A DNA stretch of 51,919 bases from Bacteroidales bacterium (GTDB taxonomy: Bacteria > Bacteroidota > Bacteroidia > Bacteroidales > GWA2-32-17). The notes under the pieces are model-generated. The model had not been told where the DNA came from and searched no databases. It saw only the letters and a program-made list of their open reading frames with translations. The translations under genes were made by a program, and so were the position numbers. Below are positions 45,015 to 51,919 of this stretch, piece by piece. The first letter of the stretch is position 1; each line of letters starts with the position of its first letter. The DNA lies in assembly GCA_026417155.1 (NCBI GenBank), contig JAOADU010000055.1, positions 1-51,919 on the forward strand. The letters are read 5' to 3'.

Positions 45015-45050
45015 AAAGAAAAAAATATTTATTTTTAATCAAAATGTCAG

Positions 45051-45086
45051 AAAAAAAAACATAATCGGTATTAGCCCGATTATGTT
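45051..45086 (-). terminator. Rho-independent terminator for the sulfur operon
   Basis: On the minus strand an 11-bp stem (AACATAATCGG, loop GCTAATA, CCGATTATGTT) is followed by a run of T residues. It starts 26 bases after the DsrE2-like stop codon and separates this operon from the arsenic operon. Confidence 0.9.
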
Positions 45087-45111
45087 TTAATAAGAAAAAC
45101 AGAATAGGTAT

Positions 45112-45612
45112 TTATGTAAATATAATTTGAGTACCTTGTCCGCCGCACATTGCATAAAAATCGCCCACTGTAAGTACATCTTTTACTTCATCGGCAAGAT
45201 CTTCTTTTTTCAATTTAAACATATCCATTGCAAGTTTGCAGGCATAAATTTCGCCCCCACCAGCTGTAATCATTTCCAAAAATTCTGGAATAGTTGGAAT
45301 GTCTAATTTTTCCATTTCTTTTTTCATCATGCTAGATGCTAAAGCTTCCATTCCTGGTAAAATGCCTAATAAAGTAGGGAATGGCAAGTTGCCTGGTAAG
45401 CGCATAGCAGGATTACCAACTACAGCTGTGTGAATAGAATTCATTCTTTTTTTAGTTATGGCATCTAAGCCAAAAAAAGTAAAAAATACTTTTGTTTCAA
45501 TACCTTCCATTACTGCACCATTGGCTAAAACAAGTGTAGCATAAACATCTTCTAATGTTCCTTTTGCACAAATGATGCACACTTTTTTTAAAGGATATTC
45601 TTCTTTTTGCAT
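45112..45612 (-). CDS. DsrE2-like (DsrE/F/DrsH family) sulfur-relay protein
   Basis: The 166-residue protein fits the DrsE_2 family: KKVCIICAKGTLEDVYATLV with a Cys pair near residues 12-15, an amphipathic middle (NLPFPTLLGILPGMEALASS), MITAGGGEIYACKLAMDMF with a third Cys, and the late FYAMCGGQGTQI. Such proteins bind and pass persulfide sulfur, often with TusA, TusE or Hdr-like partners. It is the last gene of the SQR-like/DUF1641/TusE-like operon; a strong terminator follows. Confidence 0.88.
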   Translation of the reverse strand: MQKEEYPLKKVCIICAKGTLEDVYATLVLANGAVMEGIETKVFFTFFGLDAITKKRMNSIHTAVVGNPAMRLPGNLPFPTLLGILPGMEALASSMMKKEMEKLDIPTIPEFLEMITAGGGEIYACKLAMDMFKLKKEDLADEVKDVLTVGDFYAMCGGQGTQIIFT

Positions 45613-45631
45613 AGTTGTAAGTTTTTATTGA

Positions 45632-45943
45632 TTAAACACATGAAGAAGGTTTTGGGATACCAGCAATTTTAGAAGCAAGTTTTAATGGTGCACCAGGGAA
45701 TAATTCGTAAAATCCTTTAATATCTACAATCCCCGATTTGCTGATAGCTCTAATCGTTAATGTTTCTCCTTTTGCATGTTTTTCACGAATAAAATTAAGC
45801 ACTGCTAAGTGCTTGTCGCTAAGCGTTAATCCCTCTTCTTTTGCTATTTCATGGGCAATTTCTGTTGACCATTCATTTGCATTCACAAGATAACCTTCAT
45901 CGGTTACTTCTATTGTTTTCCCTGCATAAGTTTTTGTTGCCAT
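45632..45943 (-). CDS. TusE/DsrC-like sulfur-carrier protein (single Cys)
   Basis: The 103-residue protein has the DsrC/TusE pattern: EGYLVNANEWSTEIAHEIAK, LTLSDKHLAVLNFIREKH, FPGAPLKLASKIAGIPKPSS and the penultimate C102. The second Cys of true DsrC, 11 residues earlier, is Ser91 here, so only one sulfur-binding Cys remains, as in TusE. It should carry persulfide sulfur between proteins. It sits between DUF1641 and DsrE2-like genes, 20 bases or less from each. No DsrAB or TusBCD genes are present. Confidence 0.92.
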   Translation of the reverse strand: MATKTYAGKTIEVTDEGYLVNANEWSTEIAHEIAKEEGLTLSDKHLAVLNFIREKHAKGETLTIRAISKSGIVDIKGFYELFPGAPLKLASKIAGIPKPSSCV

Positions 45944-45963
45944 AATTGTATTATTTAATTTGG

Positions 45964-46551
45964 TTATTTATTTGATGTTTTTGATATTTCTTTAATTATT
46001 CTAATTCCGTACGATAAACTTTGGCGTACTTCTTTGCTGTTAAGTTCACGAAGAAGTTTAAACAATGATTTATTGTCTAGTTTCTCATCGGGTTGAACTT
46101 GTGTTAATACGGTAGTTATGTGTGCAATAGTTTGTAAAAATGTAGGATTGGATATGTTTTTTAATATAGTTTTTAACGATTCAAATACGCCGGCTTTTTC
46201 TAATTTATCTAATTCATAAGTTAAGTCAATAATTATTTCTTTAATGATAGGTGATGCATCTTTAATAAAATCAGTGGTACTTTGAAGCATATTAAGTAGG
46301 GTGTTGAATGTTTCAATATTTTGCAAAAAGCGGTAAATTAAAATTTTTGCTTGATCGATATCCAATTCGATGCCTCGGTCGTCTAAGTCTTTAACAAGAG
46401 TTTGAAAAGCGTCTTTTCCAACTCGATAAAGGTCGTCGCTTAAATCGTCCCAAACTTGCTGCTTTTGACGTTGTTCTTTTACGTATTCAAGAAGTAAATC
46501 AACTTTTTGATTTAATTCTTGTATTTGTTGCTGTATATTTTCGTTGTCCAT
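45964..46551 (-). CDS. DUF1641 family protein
   Basis: This roughly 195-residue, mostly helical protein starts MDNENIQQQIQELNQKVDLL; an alternative ATG at 46563 adds four residues and overlaps the SQR-like stop. The C-terminal half (NPTFLQTIAHITTVLTQVQP, KSLFKLLRELNSKEVRQSLS) matches DUF1641. Family members are often beside formate dehydrogenase or sulfide:quinone oxidoreductase-like genes; here the SQR-like gene is immediately upstream. A role as accessory or membrane-association factor is inferred from context. Confidence 0.85.
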   Translation of the reverse strand: MDNENIQQQIQELNQKVDLLLEYVKEQRQKQQVWDDLSDDLYRVGKDAFQTLVKDLDDRGIELDIDQAKILIYRFLQNIETFNTLLNMLQSTTDFIKDASPIIKEIIIDLTYELDKLEKAGVFESLKTILKNISNPTFLQTIAHITTVLTQVQPDEKLDNKSLFKLLRELNSKEVRQSLSYGIRIIKEISKTSNK

Positions 46552-46556
46552 AGTTT

Positions 46557-47792
46557 TTAGCATTTTTTACATTTTCCGGCCATAGTCATTAATGGTTCGA
46601 TAGGCATTTCTTTCCCTTTTAAAAGAATGTGCCAGTATATCCAGCGAAACATTATTTTTCCGTAATGATTGGTTTTGGTGTTTTTTAATAACCCAAAAGG
46701 ACCAATTCCGGGCAATGGAAATGTGCCGGGAAGTGGTTCGGTATCGTAGTTAAAATCAATGAGTGAACCTTTCCCGAATCCGGTTTCTATGTAGCAATTT
46801 GCGTGTCCGTCGAATTTAGCATGCAAAGGTCGGCTTTCTATATAGCTTATTATGTTTTCGAATAAAATTTCAGCAGAGAAATGGGCTACAGATCCAGCTT
46901 TTGATGTTGGAATATCAGATGCGTCGCCAATAACAAAAATGTTTTCAAAATTTTTGCTTTGTAATGTGTGTTTATCAGTAGGAACATAATTCAAGTCGTC
47001 GCCAAGTCCACTTCGTGCAATAACTTCGTCACCCATGTTTACAGGGACAATGGTTAAGAGATCAAACGGAATTTCTCTTCCATCATAAGAAACAATGGTT
47101 TGTTTATCGTTATCAATACGTTCAAGGTAAAAATCGGGAATAATTTCAATGTTTTTTTCTACGAGTAAATCGCTAAGCATACGTGTTGCACGTGGTTTAG
47201 TGAACGCACCCGACAGAGGAGTTACGTATTTGATATTAACTTTTTTACGAATACCTAATTTGGTAAAATATTCGTCTGCTAAAAAAGCAAATTCTAATGG
47301 TGCAACTGGGCATTTATAGGGCATTTCAGCAATATTAATAACAAGGTTTCCACCTTCCCATTTTTTTAGAAATTCTCTTAGGGCCAAAGAACCTTCAATG
47401 GTGTAAAAGTCAAATATATTTTTATACCAGAGCTTATCGGTAAGACCGGGTGTTTGATCCGGTCGAGTTTGTGTTCCCGTAGCAATGATAAGAATATCAT
47501 ACTTTAAAATAGTTCCGTCGGGCAAAACAATATGGCTATTTTCGGCATCTATGCGGTCAACATCGGTGAATAATACCTCAACACCAGCGGGGAAGAAATC
47601 TGTTTTGGGTTTTACAACATCCTGACGGGTATACAATCCGAAAGGAATAAATAAAAACCCCGGTTGATAGTAATGTGTTTTATGTTTATCTATAACCGTA
47701 ATTTTCCATTCGTTCCTATCGAGAGCTTTTCGCAATTTATTTGCCATGATAGTACCGGCTGTTCCACCACCTAATATGAGAATTTTTTTCAT
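46557..47792 (-). CDS. Sulfide:quinone oxidoreductase-like FAD flavoprotein
   Basis: This 411-residue flavoprotein begins ILILGGGTAGTIMANKL (FAD-binding GxGxxG-like motif) and has LIIATGTQTRPDQTPGL and the second FAD motif FVIGDASDIPTSKAGSVAH. Two redox-type cysteines, C161 (YKCPVAPLEF) and C333 (ANCYIETGFGKG), fit the active-site pair of SQR; the third Cys of bacterial SQR (near 128) is absent. It ends in a KCKKC motif. It should oxidise sulfide or a related thiol and pass electrons to quinone, with sulfur handed to the TusE- and DsrE2-like proteins encoded downstream. NADH oxidation is less likely. Confidence 0.85.
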   Translation of the reverse strand: MKKILILGGGTAGTIMANKLRKALDRNEWKITVIDKHKTHYYQPGFLFIPFGLYTRQDVVKPKTDFFPAGVEVLFTDVDRIDAENSHIVLPDGTILKYDILIIATGTQTRPDQTPGLTDKLWYKNIFDFYTIEGSLALREFLKKWEGGNLVINIAEMPYKCPVAPLEFAFLADEYFTKLGIRKKVNIKYVTPLSGAFTKPRATRMLSDLLVEKNIEIIPDFYLERIDNDKQTIVSYDGREIPFDLLTIVPVNMGDEVIARSGLGDDLNYVPTDKHTLQSKNFENIFVIGDASDIPTSKAGSVAHFSAEILFENIISYIESRPLHAKFDGHANCYIETGFGKGSLIDFNYDTEPLPGTFPLPGIGPFGLLKNTKTNHYGKIMFRWIYWHILLKGKEMPIEPLMTMAGKCKKC

Positions 47793-47818
47793 AACAACAT
47801 TTAATTTTATATTTTAAG

Positions 47819-47826
47819 CAAAATTA
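47819..47826 (-). promoter_or_regulatory. Probable -7 promoter element for the SQR-like sulfur operon
   Basis: On the minus strand the sequence reads TAATTTTG, 26 bases before the ATG at 47792. A TTG on the same strand at 47847-47845 lies 18 bases upstream, near the expected -33 distance. Confidence 0.55.
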
Positions 47827-47831
47827 GTTCA

Positions 47832-47839
47832 TATATTTG
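47832..47839 (+). promoter_or_regulatory. Probable -7 promoter element for the Crp/Fnr gene
   Basis: TATATTTG matches TAnnTTTG and lies 5 bases from the oppositely oriented -7 element of the sulfur operon, so the two promoters overlap and may compete. Confidence 0.5.
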
Positions 47840-47875
47840 CAGATACAATAGTATTAAGTATGACAATAAACAGTT

Positions 47876-47891
47876 TATGATTTTTATCATA
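47876..47891. promoter_or_regulatory. Crp/Fnr-type operator-like palindrome
   Basis: TATGAT-TTTT-ATCATA is a perfect 6-4-6 inverted repeat with the same geometry as the FNR site TTGAT-N4-ATCAA. Its last base is the first base of the regulator's ATG. It lies downstream of the regulator's own promoter and roughly 65-72 bases upstream of the expected start site of the SQR-like operon. Confidence 0.6.
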
Positions 47892-48589
47892 TGAATGAAG
47901 TTAAATATGTTTGTGATTGCAAAGAATGTATAATACGAAACCTAATATTTAAGCACTTACGTTCGGAAGAGTTTCAGGAAGTCTGTAGATCAAAGACTCA
48001 AAAGTCATTTAAAAAAGGACAAGTTGTATTCGAAAAAGGGCAATTATTAGAGCATTTAATTTATTTAAAGTCAGGATTAGTAAAGTATTATTATTCTACA
48101 AATGAAGGTAAAGTAAATATTATATCACTTTCTATTCCTTTCGATGCTTTCTCTTTATTAACAATTCTTCATAACGAACAGATTTCTATTTACAGTATGA
48201 GCGTGTTGGAAGATTCTACATTATGCTACATACCGCTCAGTTTAATTAAAAATTTAATACATATTAATGGCGATTTCGCATTAGATTTCATATCAAAACT
48301 TATTGAAACTTCTAATAAAACCATCGAACAATTTTTAACATTGCATAATAAAAACTTACGCGGAAGAGTTGCTTATTTTATGTTGTATTTATCCGATAAT
48401 ATTTATAAAAAAAATATTTTTGAGTTACCAGTTTCGCGTAAAGAAATTGCCGAAATTATTGGAATGACTACAGAAAATGTTATTCGTACATTATCGGAAT
48501 TCAGAAAAGAAAAAATTATTAAAATAAATGGAAAGGAAATAGAGATTTTAGAAAAAGAACGATTATCAAAAATTTCGCAGTACGGCTAA
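47891..48589 (+). CDS. Crp/Fnr family transcriptional regulator
   Basis: The 232-residue protein has an N-terminal Cys group (C8, C10, C13 and C32), a cyclic-nucleotide-binding-like beta roll (FKKGQVVFEKGQLLEHLIYL), and a C-terminal helix-turn-helix (VSRKEIAEIIGMTTENVIRT). The recognition helix keeps the Glu and Arg (TENVIR) that read TGA in CRP and FNR. It is divergent from the SQR-like sulfur operon, with an FNR-like palindrome at its start codon, so it probably controls that operon and itself. The Cys group could sense redox, sulfur or arsenic; whether it holds an Fe-S cluster cannot be told. Confidence 0.9.
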   Translation: MNEVKYVCDCKECIIRNLIFKHLRSEEFQEVCRSKTQKSFKKGQVVFEKGQLLEHLIYLKSGLVKYYYSTNEGKVNIISLSIPFDAFSLLTILHNEQISIYSMSVLEDSTLCYIPLSLIKNLIHINGDFALDFISKLIETSNKTIEQFLTLHNKNLRGRVAYFMLYLSDNIYKKNIFELPVSRKEIAEIIGMTTENVIRTLSEFRKEKIIKINGKEIEILEKERLSKISQYG

Positions 48590-48634
48590 AGGCAACCAAA
48601 CAAGTAAAAATCATGTCTAATATATAGAGAAAGA

Positions 48635-48642
48635 TATGTTTG
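48635..48642 (+). promoter_or_regulatory. Probable -7 promoter element for the SprB-repeat adhesin
   Basis: TATGTTTG matches TAnnTTTG. Transcription would start at about 48650, so an ATG at 48647 would be untranscribed or at the very edge; this supports the ATG at 48707. Confidence 0.5.
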
Positions 48643-48706
48643 AATAATGATATCTGTAACAAAATATGTTTTTTTTCGTAAAAGGTTGTACTTAACACTC
48701 AATATC

Positions 48707-50860
48707 ATGAGTTATATTCATAAATTAATTGTTTTTGTGTTTTTCATATCAGCGAGCGGATTGGCACAAAAACAAGTAACTATTTCGGAAGGCAAGTGGC
48801 AAGAATTTGATTTAGATAATATAAGTCCCAAAGGGGCATTTACTGTTCAAGTTACTACAACCAATGTTAGTTGCTTTGGTCGTTGTGATGGATCAATCAC
48901 TGTAACGCTCTCAGGAACACCTACATATCCTGTACAAATACGATTAACTAAACCACCCGATCAAGGAGGAGGATTCGTGTTTTACAACAATCTCCAAGCG
49001 AGCGATTTTCCCTTTACAATAACTAATTTATGTGGTTCTTCTTCACCTTACGCAATTCGTGTGAGAGACAATGATGGCTCAACAGTTTTTGTTAATAGTA
49101 TTTATGTTTTAGCACCTGCAGAAATGTCAATTGAAGATGGCGATTATGCCATTGTAAATGAGACGTGTGCAGGAAAGTGCGATGGCTCAGTAGAAATATA
49201 CTTCGTATCAAATGCTCAAGGGAATACATATTATCAGTGGTCTTCGGGCGAAAGTACATCGGGAATTTATAATAAATGTGCTAATACTTATTTTGTTACT
49301 GTTACCGACGATATGTCGTGTTCGAAAGTTTTCGATTTTGATATTTCTGCACCTCCTGTTTTAGTAATAGATTCCATAAAATATACAGCTATTTTTTGTC
49401 AAGGAGGCAGTGGATCGCTTACAGTATATGCTTCTGGCGGGAATCCTCCGTATGGGTACAACATTGGTTCAGGATATCAAGTGAATCCTACTTTTACAGG
49501 ATTAGCAGCAGGAACGTATACGGTTACTGTAATAGATGCAAACAACTGTACCACTACTTCTAATCCTATAACAATACAACAAAATCCAGCATTATTGCTT
49601 TCTGAAACACATCAAAATGTTTTATGTTCAGGTGATGCTACGGGTTCTATTAATTTAACTGTTACAGGCGGAACGCCCGCGTACACATATATCTGGACAG
49701 GACCTAACGGGTATTCTGCTAATACAGAGGATATCAGTAATTTAAGTGAAGGATTATATTCAGTAACCGTAACCGATGCGAATAATTGTACAGCTACCTT
49801 GTCGGTGAATATTACCAGTCCTAATCCATTAATTGTAAATGAAACACATACTGACGTAACATGTAATGGAGGCAATAATGGAACAATTACCTTAATAGTA
49901 CAAGGGGGAACTCCACCGTATACATATCAGTGGACGGGACCCAGTTGTCCTTGTTCGGGACCTAATTTAACTAATTTAACAGCAGGCACTTACAATGTTA
50001 CTGTAAAAGATGCAAATAATTGCAGCAAAACATTATCAATTCAAATCAATCAACCAACACAGATAAATGTAGTAGGAAGTATCACTAATGTTAATTGTTT
50101 TGGAGAATGTACAGGAACGATTACATTAACAGTTACTGGTGGAAATCCTCCTTACAATTACAATTGGACAGGACCTAGTTGTCCTTGTTCGGGGCCTAAT
50201 CTTACTAACCTTTGTGCTGGCTTTTATTATGTTACTATTACTGATAATAATGGATGTACAAGAACTAGAAACTTCCAAATTATTTCTCCTCCCGATATTC
50301 AAATTAATGCATTTGTTCAAAATCCAACATGTAATGGCGCATGTAATGGATTTATAAATTTGAATGTTAATGGTGGGACACCACCTTTTACATATACATG
50401 GAGTCATGGTCCTAATACACAAAATGTAACGAACTTGTGCGCAGGAAGCTATACAGTTACTGTAAGAGACTCTAGAAATTGCACAAAAACAAGAACATTT
50501 AACTTAGTGAATCCTCCTGGAATGAATTTATCAGAGACTCATACAAATGTAACGTGTCGCGGTGGGAATAACGGAAGCATTGATTTAACTGTGGGAGGAA
50601 CTTATACTTTGCCTCTTACATACAATTGGCAAGGACCAAACGGATATACCAGTTCAAATCAAGACATTAGCAATTTAATAGCAGGAACGTATAACGTTAC
50701 AGTTACTGATGCTAATAATTGTTCAAAAACATTATCGGTTATTATTACAGAATTATCTAATATTACGGTATCAGCCTCAATTGTAAATGTTACGTGCAAC
50801 GGTTTGAGTAACGGTTCTATTAACATTACTGTTTCAAATGGAGTAATGCCATATATATAA
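48707..50860 (+). CDS. SprB-repeat surface adhesin, N-terminal part ending at an in-frame TAA
   Basis: From the ATG at 48707 the product has a signal peptide (LIVFVFFISASGLAQ) and then repeats of about 70-85 residues of the SprB type: [CN]-x-G-x-x-x-G-[ST]-I-x-[LV]-x-V-x-G-G-x-P-P-Y-x-Y-x-W, with A-G-x-Y-x-V-T-V-x-D-x-x-x-C near the end of each. Eight full repeats and the start of a ninth precede a TAA at 50858-50860 inside repeat 9. The same frame continues without another stop to the window end with at least four more repeats. Such proteins are large T9SS-secreted adhesins (SprB of Flavobacterium is a gliding adhesin). The stop is a nonsense mutation or a sequence error. Confidence 0.85.
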   Translation: MSYIHKLIVFVFFISASGLAQKQVTISEGKWQEFDLDNISPKGAFTVQVTTTNVSCFGRCDGSITVTLSGTPTYPVQIRLTKPPDQGGGFVFYNNLQASDFPFTITNLCGSSSPYAIRVRDNDGSTVFVNSIYVLAPAEMSIEDGDYAIVNETCAGKCDGSVEIYFVSNAQGNTYYQWSSGESTSGIYNKCANTYFVTVTDDMSCSKVFDFDISAPPVLVIDSIKYTAIFCQGGSGSLTVYASGGNPPYGYNIGSGYQVNPTFTGLAAGTYTVTVIDANNCTTTSNPITIQQNPALLLSETHQNVLCSGDATGSINLTVTGGTPAYTYIWTGPNGYSANTEDISNLSEGLYSVTVTDANNCTATLSVNITSPNPLIVNETHTDVTCNGGNNGTITLIVQGGTPPYTYQWTGPSCPCSGPNLTNLTAGTYNVTVKDANNCSKTLSIQINQPTQINVVGSITNVNCFGECTGTITLTVTGGNPPYNYNWTGPSCPCSGPNLTNLCAGFYYVTITDNNGCTRTRNFQIISPPDIQINAFVQNPTCNGACNGFINLNVNGGTPPFTYTWSHGPNTQNVTNLCAGSYTVTVRDSRNCTKTRTFNLVNPPGMNLSETHTNVTCRGGNNGSIDLTVGGTYTLPLTYNWQGPNGYTSSNQDISNLIAGTYNVTVTDANNCSKTLSVIITELSNITVSASIVNVTCNGLSNGSINITVSNGVMPYI

Positions 50861-51919
50861 CAGTGGACCGGACCAGGTGGATATACTTCTAACAACGAAG
50901 ATATTAGTGGTTTGATAGCTGGAACATATTTTCTTACTATAACTGATGCATTAAATTGCCAAAAAGATACTACGTTTCAAGTTACCCAGCCCAATGCTAT
51001 TCAAATTACTCATACACAACAAAATGTTACTTGTAACGGGCTTTCTAATGGCTCTATCGACTTAACTGTAAGCGGAGGAAATGTTCCGTATTCTTATAAT
51101 TGGACCGGCCCAAGTTGTCCGTGTGGTAACAACCAAGATTTAGTAAATTTACAAGCAGGTGTGTATAATGTAACTGTTACAGACAATTTAGGTTGTACAG
51201 CAACATATTCTGTAACAATCACTCAACCTAGTACATTAACAGTGTCTTCAACTCAGACGAATGTATCGTGCTTTGGTGGCAACAATGGTAGCATAACATT
51301 GACGGTAAATGGTGGAACGCCGGCATATAGTTACACATGGTCAGGTCCTTCATGTCCCTGTCCGAACAGTGGAAACATAACGAATCTGACGGCAGGTGTA
51401 TATAATGTAACCGTAAGCGATGCGAACAATTGTACTGTAACGACGAGTGTAACGATAACTCAGCCGGCATCGGCATTAAGTGTAAGTTCATCAAAAACCG
51501 ATGTGTTATGTTTTGGTGGCAACAATGGTAGCATAACATTGACGGTGAATGGAGGAACTCCGGCATATAGCTATACGTGGACTGGTCCGTCGTGTCCCTG
51601 TCCCAATAGCCCGAATTTAACAAATTTACAGGGAGGAATTTACAATGTAACCGTTACTGATGCGAATAATTGTACTGTAACGACGAGTGTAACGATAACA
51701 CAGCCATCCGATATAATTGTTAATCCAGTAACAACCAATATTAGTTGTTTCGGACAATGTAATGGTTCAATTCAATTAAATGTTAGTGGTGGTATTTTAC
51801 CGTATAGCTTCAATTGGACGGGACCAAGTTGCCCTTGTACGGGTCAGAATTTAACCAATTTATGTGCAGGAACTTATCAAGTTACCATAACCGATGGCAA
51901 TAGCTGTACTAAATCTTTT
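48864..51919 (+). repeat. Tandem SprB-type coding repeats (about 13 units)
   Basis: Thirteen repeats of about 65-85 codons can be counted by their VxCxGxxxGxI openings. Most are diverged at the DNA level, but repeats 11 and 12 (from about 51260 and 51500) share long near-identical stretches at a period of exactly 240 bases (for example 51271-51300 and 51511-51540), showing a recent duplication or conversion. Confidence 0.85.
50861..51919 (+). pseudogene. In-frame continuation of the SprB-repeat adhesin after the TAA (3' partial)
   Basis: Directly after the TAA the same frame reads QWTGPGGYTSNNEDISGLIA and stays open for 353 codons to the last base of the window. It completes repeat 9 and adds repeats 10-12 plus most of repeat 13. 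There is no start codon or ribosome site of its own. If the TAA is real, this part is untranslated unless read through; if it is an error, this is simply the rest of the adhesin. The C-terminus, where a T9SS sorting domain would lie, is outside the window. Confidence 0.75.

Noticed and set aside
44992-45042. Longer start for the rhodanese-like protein
   Set aside because: The segment covers the palindrome and -7 element, and the extra residues do not fit the family.
45632-45943. True DsrC of dissimilatory sulfur metabolism
   Set aside because: The second conserved Cys is Ser91 and there are no dsrAB genes; a TusE-like carrier is the better reading.
48647-48706. Adhesin start at 48647
   Set aside because: It adds charged residues before the signal peptide and coincides with the expected transcription start; 48707 begins a good signal peptide.
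50858-50860. Reassigned or recoded TAA
   Set aside because: TAA is used as the normal stop by many genes in the window, and no recoding signal is seen; a nonsense mutation or sequence error is simpler.
51228-51623. Minus-strand open frame in the adhesin repeats
   Set aside because: It is the complement of the repeated sense sequence, rich in His/Tyr/Ser from repeat codons, with no independent support.
49640-51919. CRISPR-like array
   Set aside because: The periodicity is that of about 240-base protein-coding repeats that diverge at synonymous sites, without short identical repeats or spacers.
1-51919. tRNA, rRNA, riboswitch or insertion sequence
   Set aside because: I scanned the gaps between genes and saw no cloverleaf, known riboswitch motif, transposase or terminal inverted repeats; most gaps are under 150 bases.

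Overview
The window comes from a low-GC member of the Bacteroidota, probably Bacteroidales or a close relative. The evidence is a PorV-type type IX secretion (T9SS) protein, SprB-repeat adhesin sequence, an S46 dipeptidyl-peptidase, the Bacteroidota-type glycogen cluster (debranching enzyme, GT4, GH57), a DUF2795 protein, and many TAnnTTTG -7 promoter elements a short distance upstream of start codons. No rRNA, tRNA, CRISPR array, prophage or insertion sequence was seen. It reads as chromosomal core genome with accessory islands. No gene-free stretch exceeds 300 bases.

Layout. 1-4611: alpha-glucan metabolism (5'-truncated debranching enzyme, GT4 glucosyltransferase, GH57 amylase). 4743-8165: secreted cyclophilin, pheS, glyS. 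8146-11217: a nonulosonate-type surface sugar group (putative GT42/MptE-like transferase, pseB, pseC). 11287-13812: membrane SpoIIE/PP2C phosphatase and a radical SAM/SPASM protein, convergent with a three-gene sugar operon on the minus strand (epimerase, DegT aminotransferase, PglD/NeuD-like acyltransferase; 16495-13804). 16645-18388: DUF2795 protein with its own terminator, NimA-like flavoprotein, SiaB-like kinase and SiaC. 22023-18440 (minus): sufBCD. 22253-25696: secreted M28 peptidase, porV, ispF. 30508-25690 (minus): truncated SBP_bac_5 lipoprotein, TPR protein, EamA transporter, ruvC and a small HsdR_N-like nuclease. 30661-36931: putative T9SS cargo, HAD phosphatase, two small envelope proteins, a Rieske-like lipoprotein, M23 peptidase, dxr and rseP. 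40529-36944 (minus): YraN, dtd, S46 peptidase, MarC. 40601-43033: small envelope proteins of unknown role. 44991-43075 (minus): rhodanese-like protein, arsC, acr3. 47792-45112 (minus): SQR-like flavoprotein, DUF1641, TusE/DsrC-like and DsrE2-like proteins, divergent from a Crp/Fnr regulator at 47891-48589. 48707-51919: large SprB-repeat adhesin, interrupted by an in-frame TAA and running off the window.

The parts most worth attention are these. (1) A sulfur-relay operon lies next to an arsenic operon; the first has a good FNR-geometry operator in its divergent promoter region and the second has a perfect 18-bp palindrome over its promoter. (2) A SiaA/SiaB/SiaC-like partner-switching set keeps the Thr68 phosphosite, but no SiaD is present here. 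(3) A Rieske-like lipoprotein has lost both histidine ligand positions. (4) A repeat adhesin built from two interchangeable loop types carries a nonsense codon inside an otherwise intact repeat. All functions are assigned from motifs read by eye; no database search was run.
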